Part shown: piece after piece, positions 13,088 to 25,605 of the stretch
How the letters are laid out: every line of letters starts with the position of its first letter
How positions within the stretch are numbered: the first letter of the stretch is position 1
NCBI GenBank assembly: GCA_000181795.3
Contig: CM012953.1
Coordinates: forward strand, 12,264,048 to 12,328,047
Direction: 5' to 3'
DNA length: 64,000 bases
From: Trichinella spiralis
Lineage: Eukaryota > Nematoda > Enoplea > Trichinellida > Trichinellidae
Notes under the pieces: generated by a model
What the model was told of the DNA's origin: nothing
Seen by the model: only the letters and a program-made list of their open reading frames with translations
Database searches by the model: none
Translations under genes and position numbers: made by a program

Positions 13088-13768
13088 CAGTGGTTCTCAA
13101 ACTTTTCTGGGCTGCAACCCATTTTCGAAAATGGTATTTTTTTTGCGACCCACTTGCTTGCGATGCATATTTGAAAAGGCAAGAGAGGTTAAATAAAAAT
13201 ATTAGTTTACTACTTTAAATTTTTTAATGAATACGTCTAGTTGTAATGTATAAGTTTATTTGTCAAATGCATGATGTGATGTATGCGAACAGTGGGTTTG
13301 TTTTCTGTTTTGACTGATGACTTCTTCGACGTCCACATTAACACATGTTAGTCTTAGTCGCATAATTGTAGCTTGTTTCCAAATTTTCTTTGAATTCCAA
13401 TCATTTAAAATCCAATTTTACACAAGTAGGAAGTAGTAAAAGAAAGCAGATATTTTAATGCTGCGGTGGATAGAGTTGGATATGTGTTTTAAACTGATAG
13501 CCAAACGTTTGTTATTGTTTTACGATAAAACTGACTTTAAACGAAGAATCTTCAAACAAATCGATTAATTATCTATCTGCTTTTGTGGATTTGTCGATAC
13601 AGACAACATCTGCGTGCTGTGAGAGAAATAGTGATTCTCAAATTATAAGTAACTGAATCATAGCTTAGTCATCCACCCAACAATTTTTGATAAGTAAAAC
13701 TCTCCTAACAAAAATAAAGACTACTACCGTACTTTAATATTTTTTGTGACCCACACTGAGAACCACTG
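13088..13768. mobile_element. hAT-type non-autonomous element (MITE)
   Basis: The left end CAGTGGTTCTCAAACTT and the right end reverse-complemented, CAGTGGTTCTCAGTGTG, are inverted repeats of the kind typical for hAT elements. They are flanked by imperfect 8-bp direct repeats, ctataagc (13080-13087) and ttacaagc (13769-13776), matching at 6 of 8 positions as expected of an aged hAT target duplication. The interior also shares a motif in opposite orientation near both ends (gcgacccac and gtgacccac). I see no transposase. Length is about 681 bp. Confidence 0.8.
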
Positions 13769-14894
13769 TTACAAGCTATAAACTTTATTAAGACGAATTC
13801 ACATGCTTAATGTAAGCACTAGCAAGCGCAGCAAGAGCAGCAGCAAGCACTCAGTTTTACCTACTCAAATTAGCAGGCAGGTTTTGTTCATTAGTTGCAG
13901 AAGTTTTTAGCAGTAATTCTGGAGGTGTCGCATTAGCATTTCGAGTTTCTCTGTTTTTATAAAAGAAAATTCAACTATTGCTGGAAGTGGAATTAGAATA
14001 AAAAAAACGAAAGACTACCAATGGAATTAGAGTCGCAATCTAGGAACTGAATTCTTTTTAGAGTTTCTGTCAGAACGTATTGGTTTATTCTTTGTCTGAC
14101 ATGGTTAATAGTTTTGTCGATGAATATTCATCAACAAAATTTCCATATACATTAAATACTGAACTAACACGATCCTATGAAGTTTCTGATGGTGAGGTTT
14201 CTTGTTATAGCATGTCAGCAATTTCAAAACAATTTACCAGAAATAATATTTTCTGCTAAAATTTATTATTAATTAGAAGCATTACATTCTATGCTGAAAC
14301 CAAATATAATTTATGTTGTGAACAGAATCACTTATTATAGATCGCATTATTTTTATAAGTATCGACTAATTCAAATTTAGAAATATTCGTTGTAAACCTT
14401 ATACTTTTTTAAATTTATTTCAAGCGTGAAAATTAGTACTAATCTGAAAAGTTAGTGGTGGAAAAGGATTCACAGAAATAAAAAAATTTAGCAATTATTA
14501 TCATCAGCAATTAATCATATTGTGATCAGTCACAGTACATGAGCTACAAAACAGTTAGGCACATTCTGGCTAAACACAAAACATTTATATTCTATAAAAT
14601 TAAAAAATGATAACATTTATTTTATATATTTATGCCCATTTTATTACAACAGGAATCAGTACAATATGATATAATAAGTGGAGTACTTTAAACAATATTG
14701 CAGATTTTCAGGTTTTAAACAGTTTTAAAGTGCATTTTTCACACTAAAATGCTTTCACCTCTCAACGCTGGTTAGTTTGATGCGCTTTATTCCAGTGAGT
14801 GGCTGCTTTGTTACGGCTCTGGAGATTTGTAAGTATGAACACTTTCTTGTAGAATGAAGTTTAATAAAATTTTAATTTAGGTTTCGACATAAAA
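13769..14894. other. Intergenic region and possible 5' UTR exon of the vWA gene
   Basis: Mostly AT-rich. At about 14830 a good donor (gtaagtatg) is followed by an acceptor (ttttaatttag, ending near 14880), 14 nt before the vWA start codon. This suggests either a short 5' UTR intron or a trans-splice acceptor. Confidence 0.4.
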
Positions 14895-17001
14895 ATGAAA
14901 ACCCATAAGATAAAATTAACACCGTATTTTTTAGCAACAGCTTTTCTTTTTCATTTGTTTTTCAAGTCGCAAGCGAACTCTGACATGTCTGCTAAGAATT
15001 TCGTTGCGGACTTGGTCTTTATTTGTGACAACTCCAAAACAATTTCAGGAGAGATGTTTATTGAAGAAAAACTGCTAATGAAAAGTATTTTGAAAAAAAT
15101 ATCTGTAAATGACGATTTTGTCCGAGTGGCGCTCATAAAATACTACAAAATGGTGAAAAATGGAAAACTTTCAGCGCAACTGGTGTCTAATTTTAACACG
15201 TTTACAAGTCATGGTAAAGATTATCTTTTTATAATATAAATTAGGAATATTTTTCTGTATTATAGTTTACCTTTACATAATATTGGAGATTTAACTTTAT
15301 CGTTACATTTTTCTGCGATAAAATTAGAATTTTTAATGATACAAATTTATGCTGATTTGATTTTAATTTAAAATTTATTTGTTTTGTAGATGAATTGTAC
15401 AAGCAGATAGAGGAAGTTAAATTGAGAAATAAAATGAAGAATATTAGTGATGCGTTTCGATTGATTGATGAGAAAGTGTTCAAGTTAAGCGAAGGTGATC
15501 GACCGAGTGTGCCGAATGTGATCATACTTTTCACAGATGACCATTCACCTGTGCAAAAGTGTGAGCCTCATCTTTGGGCAGAAAAGTTGACAAGGAAAAA
15601 GCACAGAATTTTTGTTGTAATGATAGCAAATTCTAATTCTGCAAATTCTCGGGAAAAAAGAAAATATCTCTACAACTATCTTCGTAACAAAATTGCCAGC
15701 GAACCGGATTTATTCTTTATTCTCAGTAAACACGTCGATGTAGAAACGAATGCAAATATTCTTGTTACAAAGCTTCTTACGAAAGTTCCGAGTTTTTACT
15801 TTGCATCAAAAGGAAAGGAAAATTCTTCATACGAAATTCCAGCATATAAAACGAATAGCATATCCCTTGGAGAAATGGTGGACAGTGTTCCTGAAGAAAA
15901 TGATTTAAATCTTCTCCTAATGAACAACTACACAACTACAGTCAGAAGTTTTACAAGTGAAGAATATTTAACCAGCAGTGTCAACGTCACAGATACTAAA
16001 ACTAGCCAAGAAATGGAAATCACTAATAGCAGTTGGCCACCTGTTGAAACGGTTATGAGCGGAAGTATGTGAAAATTTTATTCATTTGTATAATAATGAA
16101 AAGTTTCCACTTTGCAGATGAAGAAAATGAAGTAATGGGTTCAAAAATGACGTTTGATCATGAGATGAGCATGACTGAGAGAGCGGATGTTAATGATATA
16201 TCAACAGAAACAAATACTGTGGAATTTATTGAAAGCAGTACTGGTGTTACATTGAATTTTAGTGAAAATGACGTGATATCATCTACTTTTGAAGAAGAAT
16301 CAGAATTGAGGTTTGATTATGCAGATTACACCAGCTTTTCGAAAAATGAGGAAGAAGATACTACAACCAGGGAAAACGATAATCCTCTACTACGAACGGA
16401 AACTTCCCACCCTTTGTTTGTTGAATACAAAACTGAAAGTGATTATGAAGAAAATGATGTAAATTGGAATAGCGTAAAAACAACTGAAATAGCAGAAGAT
16501 CATGCCGTTACTTTATGGCCAGAAACCATAAATGCTGGAATTATTGGAGCAGATGTTGTTATCAATGAGACTTTAGAAGCTTTTGAAAATGCAAATTTCG
16601 TTAAGAGTTTAGAAAATGATGCACTAAAGAATAATGAAAATGAGATCAGTGCAGCAGAAAATTATAATGTCTCTGAAACAGATACTGCTGGTTATTACGG
16701 ATCAGATGACAGGAAAAATTGTAGTGGAATAAGAGTGGACAATTCAACGGATTGTCGAAATTATTCACGTTTTATCAACGAAAAACATCATTATTATACT
16801 GTGCCTGGTGCTGTATTTGTGGTTCTGCCTGTATTATTATTTGCAGTGTTGAAGATAATTGCTTGTAAGAAAATGAATAACAAAACCGATGAAAAAGCGG
16901 ATGACCCTCCAACTGTGGCAGATTCTAATTTGGCGTTCAGTCCATTTTTAAATTACATTGAAGCAAAGGATATTCCTTTTATAGACGATACTTCAAGCTA
17001 A
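14895..17001 (+). CDS. vWA-domain single-pass membrane protein
   Basis: Three exons (14895-15213, 15390-16064, 16118-17001) in continuous frame give 625 residues. A hydrophobic signal sequence (about residues 8-27) is followed by a von Willebrand A-like domain: ADLVFICDNSKT carries a DxSxT variant of the MIDAS metal-binding motif, and a later strand reads PNVIILFTDDHS, close to the usual LxTDG. A long acidic Ser/Thr/Glu-rich stalk with several NxS/T glycosylation sites follows. It ends in a transmembrane helix (PGAVFVVLPVLLFAVLKIIA) and a cytosolic tail of about 45 residues beginning KKMNNK. Such proteins usually bind matrix or adhesion partners; the partner here is unknown. I know no named ortholog. 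A poly(A) signal aataaa lies near 17115. Confidence 0.75.
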
Positions 17002-18619
17002 AGCAGTATAATACTGCTTGATTAATATCTTGATTATTTTGTTTTTTACTAAACTTTAATTTCAGCAAATTTTACATGTCAAATGTAATTCATTGAAATG
17101 AATTTTTATTTATTAATAAAACTTACACAATAATGGTGAATTTTAATGCAAGCAATGGAGTGCTGAAAAAATTCAATTTCGTTTAATTTTCAAAGATAAA
17201 TTTGTTCTATGTAAACTTCATTAATACCCAAACTTTAAATATATTTTTAAAAGAAAAAGTTATTTATTATCTAAATCAAATAATTCTGAATTATATGAAA
17301 TTAATATTTCTTGCAAAATATATTCTATAAAATTCATGTTGAAATTCACTTTAAAAGCACTAACTAAAAATGAGTAAAGAAGCGTTTTGAGTTTTAGTAT
17401 CTTAATTTTATACAACGGAATTGTGCAGACAAAATCAGTAGTTTTTTTGAAGCATTGCGACTGTGTTCTAGATTATATTGCTCTCTGAGTGTTTAGGAAT
17501 TTGAAAATTAGCCAATTATAGATAATGCCTATTTTTTACAATTACAAAATTAAATATAGCGTTATTCTGGAAATGCTGGTCTTATTCATCTACTCCTTCA
17601 TTTTACAAGGAAAATATTTTACTGCAGATAATCAAGATATTTTTGAATAATATTTTATTTTTCATGAAAAAGTGTGATATATAAGTTTCATAATTTATTA
17701 TAAAAATAATTATAAAGGTATGACTATGAAAAGCAAAAGAATACAAATGAAACTAGGAACTGAAATATATGAATGTAAAATAGTGATTTTAAGAAAGTTA
17801 TAAATGTCTTTTAAAATTTTATCAAAATGTAAGTATGAATTTGAAAAGCAACAAAATTGATGCCTAATGCATTTCATATACTGATGCATTTTCTAATACA
17901 TCTTTTGTGCAGTATTTAGCATGACAGAAAAATCAGTAGCATATGCACAAACATATACAGTTGTCTATCATCGAATGTCTGTTTTAACGCAAATTCATAG
18001 GAAATTTAAAGGAAATTGCAAATTTATTGAATTATACATCATATTTTAGCTTCAATTGGCTGTTTTTGCTTCTTCACCAAAGCACACATAGTCAGGTTTC
18101 AAAAGACATGAAGCTTTTGATTATGGTTGTCATATCTAAATTAATAAACTTACTATAAATTACTTTAAGTAAAAAATATGAACTTTTATACTTTCAAATG
18201 ATGATTTGGCTTTAGTGACAATTCCATTTATTTGAGCTCCAAAACCTAAACAAATATTTGATGAAAATATGCTGTAAGCCATGTTAAACATTCGTCAGAA
18301 ACTGAACTAAAAAATTTTTTAAAGTTTAATATAGATAATTTTAGTAAATTATATTCGCAAAATAAATTTCTGCAATAAAATATCACATTTGTGCCATGTT
18401 CATATGATCATAAATTTAGAGATTTTAAAGTGTAAAGGAGTAATAAAGGAACATTACAATAATTCATTCAACGTATAACAATATTATAAAGTTGTATAGC
18501 TAAATGTAATAATTCACTGCGCATGACAAATGTTGCAAAACATTGCATGCAGTGCAAATGCAATGTAATTGAATTGATCTTAAATTTGTTGCACATTTGC
18601 ATATGATAATTCTTAACGC
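17002..18619. other. AT-rich intergenic DNA
   Basis: Contains the 3' end of the vWA gene. No further genes or clear repeats seen. Confidence 0.5.
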
Positions 18620-19165
18620 GCATACGTCTCCTGAACTCCATTTGAGACTTCTGCGAGAGTGCTCAGTTCATCGTTGCAAATAGGACAAATATTATAAAAG
18701 TGTTTTGCGCAGCTAATGTCCTTCATTAACCACAGCATTCTGCTATTCTTTTGTTCTTGGCTCGACTGTGGGCAGCACAACTCTGTTTGTGGTGCAAGCG
18801 ATGTTTCTGTGGCAGAACCGTGACATAGTCCCTAGCACCTTTAGTGATCTTTTTACTGATGTAGATAAAATTCTTGGTAAAATTTCTTCTCCTTAATTTT
18901 GAGTAATTTCTGAAATATTTCTGCCATATTGCAGCAGAAATAGCCTCTGTTGATACGACCTTTTGCCATTCTACCTTGGATGTTCTGCCGTCCACATTAC
19001 ACAAGTATGTTTAAAAACAGCACCGTGGACCATTGGTTATTCTCGCGTTTGCAGGAGTACAGGTGCAGGTTGCCATTGTAGCATGGGAAAGTTTGTGACT
19101 TGTTATCTACTTCTGGACAAACCTTACTGTTGTGGTGCATAGTGACAAGAACAGAACGCACCTAA
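18620..19165 (-). mobile_element. piggyBac transposase relic, C-terminal part
   Basis: Read on the minus strand, about 19160-19010 gives VTMHHNSKVCPEVDNKSQ, then TFPCYNGN and SCKRENNQWSTVLFLNIL, matching the YN ... KR.N.RWP..lF...L block of DDE_Tnp_1_7 (PGBD-like) proteins. Downstream frames contain a Cys/His-rich stretch including CAKHFYNICPIC, as in the C-terminal zinc finger. Several frame changes and stops are present. The N-terminal half and the catalytic first Asp are not recognisable. Its sequence class (HH near the block) differs from the element in the RPF1 intron, so it is a separate family. Confidence 0.65.
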
Positions 19166-19650
19166 TTTTTTTCAGTATGCAATTTACTCATGCAAGTCTT
19201 CAGTAGAAGAAGAAAGCAGATGACAAGCTGACGACATGCTGTGACGTCATTTTTGGAGTGCTTACTCTTTTGCACTATGTTAACGAAAGTGGCATTTTCT
19301 GCCAACATTCTTGTGTCAGTTCAATACTGAAAAAATTATTTGTCGCTATATTGCGGCTTTTGCTGCACTGAGGAGCAGATGGACTAGCTACCAGCTCAGT
19401 TGTAAACGAACAGTTGACAAACTGATGCAGAAGTTTGCATTTCTAGTCAGCTGTATATGGAAGCTATTTCTTAGTTTTCAGATATCTTAGAGTCCTAATA
19501 TTTAGATAAGTTAGCTAGGAGAAAATTAGTTAGCCTTATTGTAATATCTTTTGGGAATCTTACTTCTTAAAAGAAGCCTTTAATAAAGCGCGATTTTACT
19601 TTTTATATGCGCTACTCACTAAATTTGGAATGTTTTGCCTCGTCAGTTTC
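19166..19650. repeat. Unclassified, possibly LTR-like, repeat-like DNA
   Basis: Less AT-rich than its surroundings. It includes a poly(A)-signal context (cctttaataaagcgcg at about 19578) like that seen in LTRs. I cannot define ends, target duplications or a second copy, so it may equally be the 5' part of the neighbouring piggyBac relic. Confidence 0.25.
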
Positions 19651-20155
19651 TTCTAACTGTTCTGGAAGAACACACAAACTGTTAAAAAAATATATATAAT
19701 GGTTAAAAATTGCTGTGATTCATAATATCCCAAAGATTCAAATTGCGTTTATTTTATTTTCAACCATCACAATATCTAATAAACTGAATCAAATTACAAA
19801 AAATGTTATAGTAAAGCTTCTTATTGCTTCAAAAGAACATTCATAAAACCACAATTTAGATAATCTTGTGGGGCAAAAGAAAAAAAAAGTTAAAACCATT
19901 AGAATAATTTAATACTAAAAGCTTATCAGAATTTTTAGCACCCGTTGTTGAAGATAATTATTTGATAGATTAAAAGCAAGTGTTGTTGCATACAAAAATG
20001 TTATAACTTTTCCAGCTTACGAAGGTTCAGGACACCTGCTTGGTTAGAATGTTTGCAATTAAGATATTAAATAAACTTTTCAATGTGGTGGTTTGCTGCA
20101 GTAAGTGTGATAATTATTAAATCAAAATAAAAGGTGTAATATTCGTATAAAGAAG
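19651..20155. other. AT-rich intergenic DNA downstream of complexin
   Basis: Nothing recognised. It probably holds the complexin 3' UTR on the minus strand. Confidence 0.4.
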
Positions 20156-21195
20156 TCAACTCCTCTCTAGTGGAACAGTTATTTGCTTAGATAGCATTGC
20201 AGATAAAGCTATGGGATGACAAAGCATCTGAATCAGTTTGTTAATATGATTTTGTATTTTTTGTATATTTATATATATGCAAATTATTTGAATAGCACGA
20301 GCATTTTCAAATAAATGCTGATATATTAATACCAAAGGCAACAAAAATACAAACTACACGTCCCAAAGTGGACAAAAGACAAGCACTTTATAAATATAAT
20401 GCAATATTGCAACTGCAATTTATATTGCAACTGTTGTAGTTCATGAAGAAATATGATATGCTAAATATTTTTAAATTAACATTTTGTAACTGGTAAACAA
20501 TAATAACATTTGAACATACTGTCATCTTCACTGCCTTCTTCTGCAAGCTGTTCTGGAGTCTTGTGCGTTGCACCAACTCTACCAGGAAAATCTTGTACCT
20601 CTGGTTCAGTTTTTTTTACTTCTATTTTATACTAAACAAAAATATTCGAAATGTTGTCAAAGTATTGTGTTATTTCAATATTTTTTAACTTTTTCCCTGA
20701 TTTCTTTCCGTAGTTTTTCTCTTTCTATTTCTCTCTTTTCATGTTTCTGCTTTCTACGTTTCTCAGCTTCTTCTCGTGCCTTCAAGATTTCCGTATCTTC
20801 TATCACGTTTTTCTTTTCTTCAGTTTCATCTCCTGTCAGTTTATCCAAACCACCTAAAAGTAACTGATGGTGGTTTTATTATTTTTTAAATTAATTATTA
20901 ATTATTTATTTCCTTATCAATTATTATTAATGATATTTAATATTTTACTTTCGTATTACCAGAAACAGAGCAATTTCTCAATTTCTGTCACTGATATGCA
21001 ATCACTTGATTAGAATGTTTGCTCTTTTCTAGTAAATTACAATCCATTTTTTCAAAAGATCAAGCAATGACTATTGCCATTACCATTTAATCAAAATTAA
21101 CAGAAATCATGCAATGATATTTGAAATATTAGAAATGAAAATTAAAATCTACCTGACAATGGATTTCCAAGAACAGATCCTACAATCACATTCAT
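20156..21195 (-). CDS. cpx: Complexin
   Basis: Small presynaptic protein that binds the assembled SNARE bundle and clamps or promotes vesicle fusion. Four exons on the minus strand: 21195-21153, 20853-20690, 20631-20520 and 20208-20156, all in frame, for 123 residues (family about 130-145). The N terminus MNVIVGSVLGNPLSG matches the fusion-promoting N-terminal segment of invertebrate complexins (VGNPL...). The central helix reads AREEAEKRRKQKHEKREIER followed by EKLRKEIREKYK, aligning with the vertebrate core (ERKAKHARMEAERE..., IRDKYGLKKKEE). A shorter basic/acidic tail follows (KTPEQLAEEGSEDDS). The last exon (TLSAMLSKQITVPLERS) is less certain and lacks a CAAX box. Introns are 58-311 nt. 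Confidence 0.8.
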
Positions 21196-22597
21196 CGTAG
21201 TAGTAGTTATACTTTTTGTAACTGACAAGAAAGCGTGTTTTGAAGGAAATAAGTATATATCAAATTACTTATTTAAAATTTTAGTTTTTTCAATAACTCA
21301 GAAGTTGCTCAGCGTATTAGGATTCTACATTGACTTTTGATGAATTTATTGAGTAAAAGTTTTGCTTCGAGTACATTTTATTTCAGAAAGTTATATTCAA
21401 ACTAATTTTTTTCTTTTATTTATTTAAAAAATAATTATTTTTAGAAAATAATAAAACTTAAATTTAAATTTATTGACCAGTTATAAAATGGCCATTGATA
21501 TGAACAAGTCATTTGACTCCACCGGCACAACGTTTCCAAACTGAAATGCCATTTAATTTAAAATCTACAGTTTAATAAAATTATTGAATAATTTATTTCT
21601 TAAATTTTGCATTATTACATCAATGATAATTTTCAGCTGTGCCTTGAAGAATTTTTTAAAATTTAAAATCAGTTGTGAAATATCATGCATATAATTCATA
21701 TATGTTAAAAAATAAAAACATCGCATGAAAATACTTTTCTTTCTTATGTACAGTGCATTGGCACTACTAATGCTGCAATTTTTAAAAGCAGACATGTCAG
21801 TTGACTAAAATTTTGTTGCAGTAAAAATCTCCGCTCAATAATAATTGCTAAAATGTTAATAATAATAATAATGATAATAATAATAATAATGTTAAATAAT
21901 AATGCTTTTTTCATGTAAACTGAAAGTAAAATGTTCTATGAACAAGCTGAATTTTCATTAGGATTCTTAGAAATGCTAAATATAGAAAGAACACATTAAT
22001 AACTTTACCCTTTTGAATGCTCATATTACATTAAATTAAATAATTTTAAAAGTCATGAAAATATCTGAATAAATATTTTCATGTTTATAACATTAAATAA
22101 TACTTTATTATGCACAGTTAGTAATTTTTCAAGAAAACGTACATAATGGTAATTACAGAAATGTTGAAGCAACAAAAATAATGATGTAACAAATAGCAAA
22201 AAGAATTTTATAATTTATTTATAATTATAATCAACAGTTAAGCAAAAGGTAATTCAGCAAAATGTTGTGTGGAATATAGATTTCAGCTGTTTAATCAAAA
22301 GCAAAGGAAGAAAACTTATTAACACACATTAGGCAACAGAATAGATTACGTTTGTAATTAATTAAATTTAAAATAAAAGTTTTTCTGACCTAAAATGAAT
22401 TAATTATATTGCTTCGCTTTTGCACGGACTGAATGCTGAACAATCAATGATGCAAATGCTAAAACGTAATAAGTGATATGTTAAAGAATGTCAGAATTAA
22501 AGCTATTACTGGAAGTTGTGCAAATAATAGAATGTCAATATTTTGATGCTGAATGTAAAGTTTCACTCACAATTATCAAATGTATTTCAAAAAGATT
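21196..22597. other. AT-rich intergenic DNA with an AAT microsatellite
   Basis: Contains a run of AAT/ATA triplets at about 21855-21905. No gene recognised. Confidence 0.5.
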
Positions 22598-23559
22598 GGC
22601 TTCATAATTAATTTTAAATATATAGCTTCATAAAAAAGGAATATTTTTGGGAATTTTTACATACATACACACGCATGCATATTTTATGTTAAACAGGTGA
22701 CTTTGATACACTTTCAGATATATGCATTGCTATTATAATAAAGATTTAGGCGTTATTATGTGAAGAGAACTAAATTTGTATTTTTTCAAAGTTCTAAGTG
22801 TAGAACATGAATAAATAGTCAGTTATGCGATTACTGTTAGCACTAACAGAATGATAATGACAGTAGCTACGTTTTGCATGTCTGGCGCTCATTTTACACA
22901 TTTATAAATATTAAGCAGGTAATAAATTGAGTGACATGAATTTGCATCATAGTTTCAAAAACTTTGTTATGTTTATAGCTTACTTTCAGTTTTATAATCT
23001 AAGACTGTGCAACCTAAAATGAATTATCTCACTTTAGATTGTTAGTTTTTTTGAAGAAGTATTTGAAATCTTTATAAAAAGAGTGTCCAATTCATAATAA
23101 AATTTACTCAATAAATAAATTATATGGGGCTGTATTTGCAAGTTATTTATTACATAGCTATTTTCATCATTTTGATAAATAAAAAACATTGTTTTGATAT
23201 ATATATATATATATATGCATGCGTATTATCAAATGTAATCTTTAAAAATGCAATCTTAAAATGTAATCTTCAAATACAAATACATTTGAAAATTTTGCAA
23301 AGTACAGTTCAAAATTTTAGACTATCGCTTAAATTATCATTACTGTATTTAAATAATTTTATTTTGTCATGTGTAGAAGCAGATAAAATTCCCATAATGT
23401 ATGGTGAATTTTGCTTGTATACTTGTGGGAATTTGTAAAAAAATTGTAAATGTTCATCACATCAGTAGTTGTAATAATATCTTTGATTTATTTAAAAATT
23501 AAACTGTACATTTTTTAAGGTGTGTCAAACTCATAAATGAAAAAGTTTATTTACAGAAA

Positions 23560-25315
23560 ATGAAAATTATGTTTTGGAAAAAGTTGCCTGTGATAATTAC
23601 TGCTGCCTGCATATACTGTCTTCTTGTTGTCACCTGGGGCACAGTAAAATATGCTTCACAAAATACAGTTAAAGAATTACAGATGAAACTGATGGAAATA
23701 AAGTTTAAATTTGGAATATTCCCAAGAGAAAGAGTTTATGAAACAGCTACCCCACATTTATGGCCAGAAGAATCACCAAATAACGACAGAATCATTGAAC
23801 AAATGAAGTTTATTCCTCCGGTCATATTGAACAAAACAATACTTGTATCATTATTCGAAGGTTATGCAGGATGGGATTTGCCAAATCAAAAAGCAATGGA
23901 CAATTTATTTACAAACTGTCCTGTAAATAATTGCAAAGCAGTTCCAGATTACAGTGCAGTTAACGAAGCTGATGCAGTTTTGTTTAGAAGAATGGTGCCT
24001 CAGTTAACATCCAGTCATCATCACCAAATATGGATTTTTTATAGTCTCGAATCTCCTCCACATTCGATAAATTTAGAATCTTTAAATGGTTTGGTCAACT
24101 GGACTGCAACGTATCGTTTAGATTCTGATATTGTTGCCCCATATGGAAAATTTGAAAAAGCTGAAGTCAGCATTCTTCCTGTAGATACCTCACGAAAGAC
24201 AAAAATGGTTGCTTGGTTTGTATCTAACTGCTACACAAACAGCAAGCGGGAATTATATGTAAAGCAGTTGAAAGAGTACATAAGTGTGGATATATATGGC
24301 GCATGTAGTAATAAGCGATGTAAAAAATTTTCTTCAGATTGTGAGAATATGCTAGATAATGATTACAGGTTTTATTTGTCATTTGAAAATTCATTATGCA
24401 AGGATTACATCACTGAAAAATATTTTCACAACGCTATGGAGTAAGTTTTTTGTTTTACACACAAACAGTAGTTTATTTATCTGCAAAATCTTGAAACTTT
24501 AAAAATAATAGGCAACAGTATCTTTAGATAGATCGAAACGAAACATCAAAATAATATTTTGATGCAAATAATGAGACTGTTCCAATCAAATAATGTGATT
24601 ATTAGATAAGTATTTGCCGTCTGGTTTTACACAACTTAATTATATATATATCTACATGTGTATTCTCTTTACCTATTTTACTTAAACTTTTATTTTTTTG
24701 CATTTTTATTTTGCGCAGAATTTCACTAGTGGAATGTTGCAGTATGTGAATACCAGATGCAACATTAATAGTATTATATTACGATAATAAATTAACAATA
24801 TTGGCACTATTTAACAATAGTCTTAGTGCAAACTACTTTCATACGCCTTTAAGATGTGAAAATTATATAATAGGAGCAATATAATTTAAAATTTTGCTTC
24901 ACATTAGCATCTGAATTAACTGAGCATTAAGATAAATATATAATAGATGAGATTTTATAATTCATAGCATACAATTCAGATAATAAAAAGCAGTTTATTT
25001 TTATTATTTTACATTGCAATTTTTAGACATTACATAATACCAGTTGTCATGGGTGCATCAAAAGCTGAGTATGAAAAAGTTTCACCTCCACATTCATTTA
25101 TCCACGTAGATGATTTTCGTTCACCAAAAGAGTTGGCAATATATTTGAAAAAGGTTGCACAAAATAATACATTGTACAACAGCTATTTTGAATGGAAGTC
25201 ACATTACAGATTGATAAATACATATTTTTGGTGTAGATTGTGTTCTTTACTGAATTATCCAAAGAGAAAAGTTTATAATGATTTGCAAAACTGGTGGGCT
25301 CCTGTATGCCACTAA
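23560..25315 (+). CDS. Alpha-1,3-fucosyltransferase (GT10), copy 1
   Basis: Golgi type II membrane glycosyltransferase that transfers fucose from GDP-fucose to N-acetylglucosamine-containing glycans. Exons 23560-24440 and 25027-25315 (intron 586 nt, gtaagt...ttttag) give 389 residues, normal for the family. A short basic cytosolic start (MKIMFWKK) precedes a transmembrane helix (about residues 9-28) and stem. The catalytic domain has WIFYSLESPPHS, then WTATYRLDSDIVAPYG, and the GDP-fucose motif YRFYLSFENSLCKDYITEKY with its FEN...DY.TEK core. HYIIPVVMGA and PPHSFIHVDDF follow. The start was chosen because an acceptor (tttacag) lies three bases before this ATG. Several NxS/T sites are present. 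Exact acceptor specificity (core or Lewis type) cannot be told from sequence. Confidence 0.92.
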
Positions 25316-25605
25316 CATAAATATGCCTTCATTAATTATTTTAAAATAGTCTTATCCTTTAAAATTATAAAAAAATTAATAAGATGTGATTATTTAAATT
25401 GAAATATGTTTCTACATTATTTAAATTATTAATGTCAAAAAATGAATCTTTACGACTACATTTGCTCAAGCATCATCTTTTAAAAAATTTACTTTGATAG
25501 TGCTTTTCTTTACGACAGAAATTATTATCTTGATGCTTTTTTTTACTCATGATGCAGTATTTTAGTTAATAAAATGAAACTCTGAAACATTTGAAAGTGT
25601 GCTTT

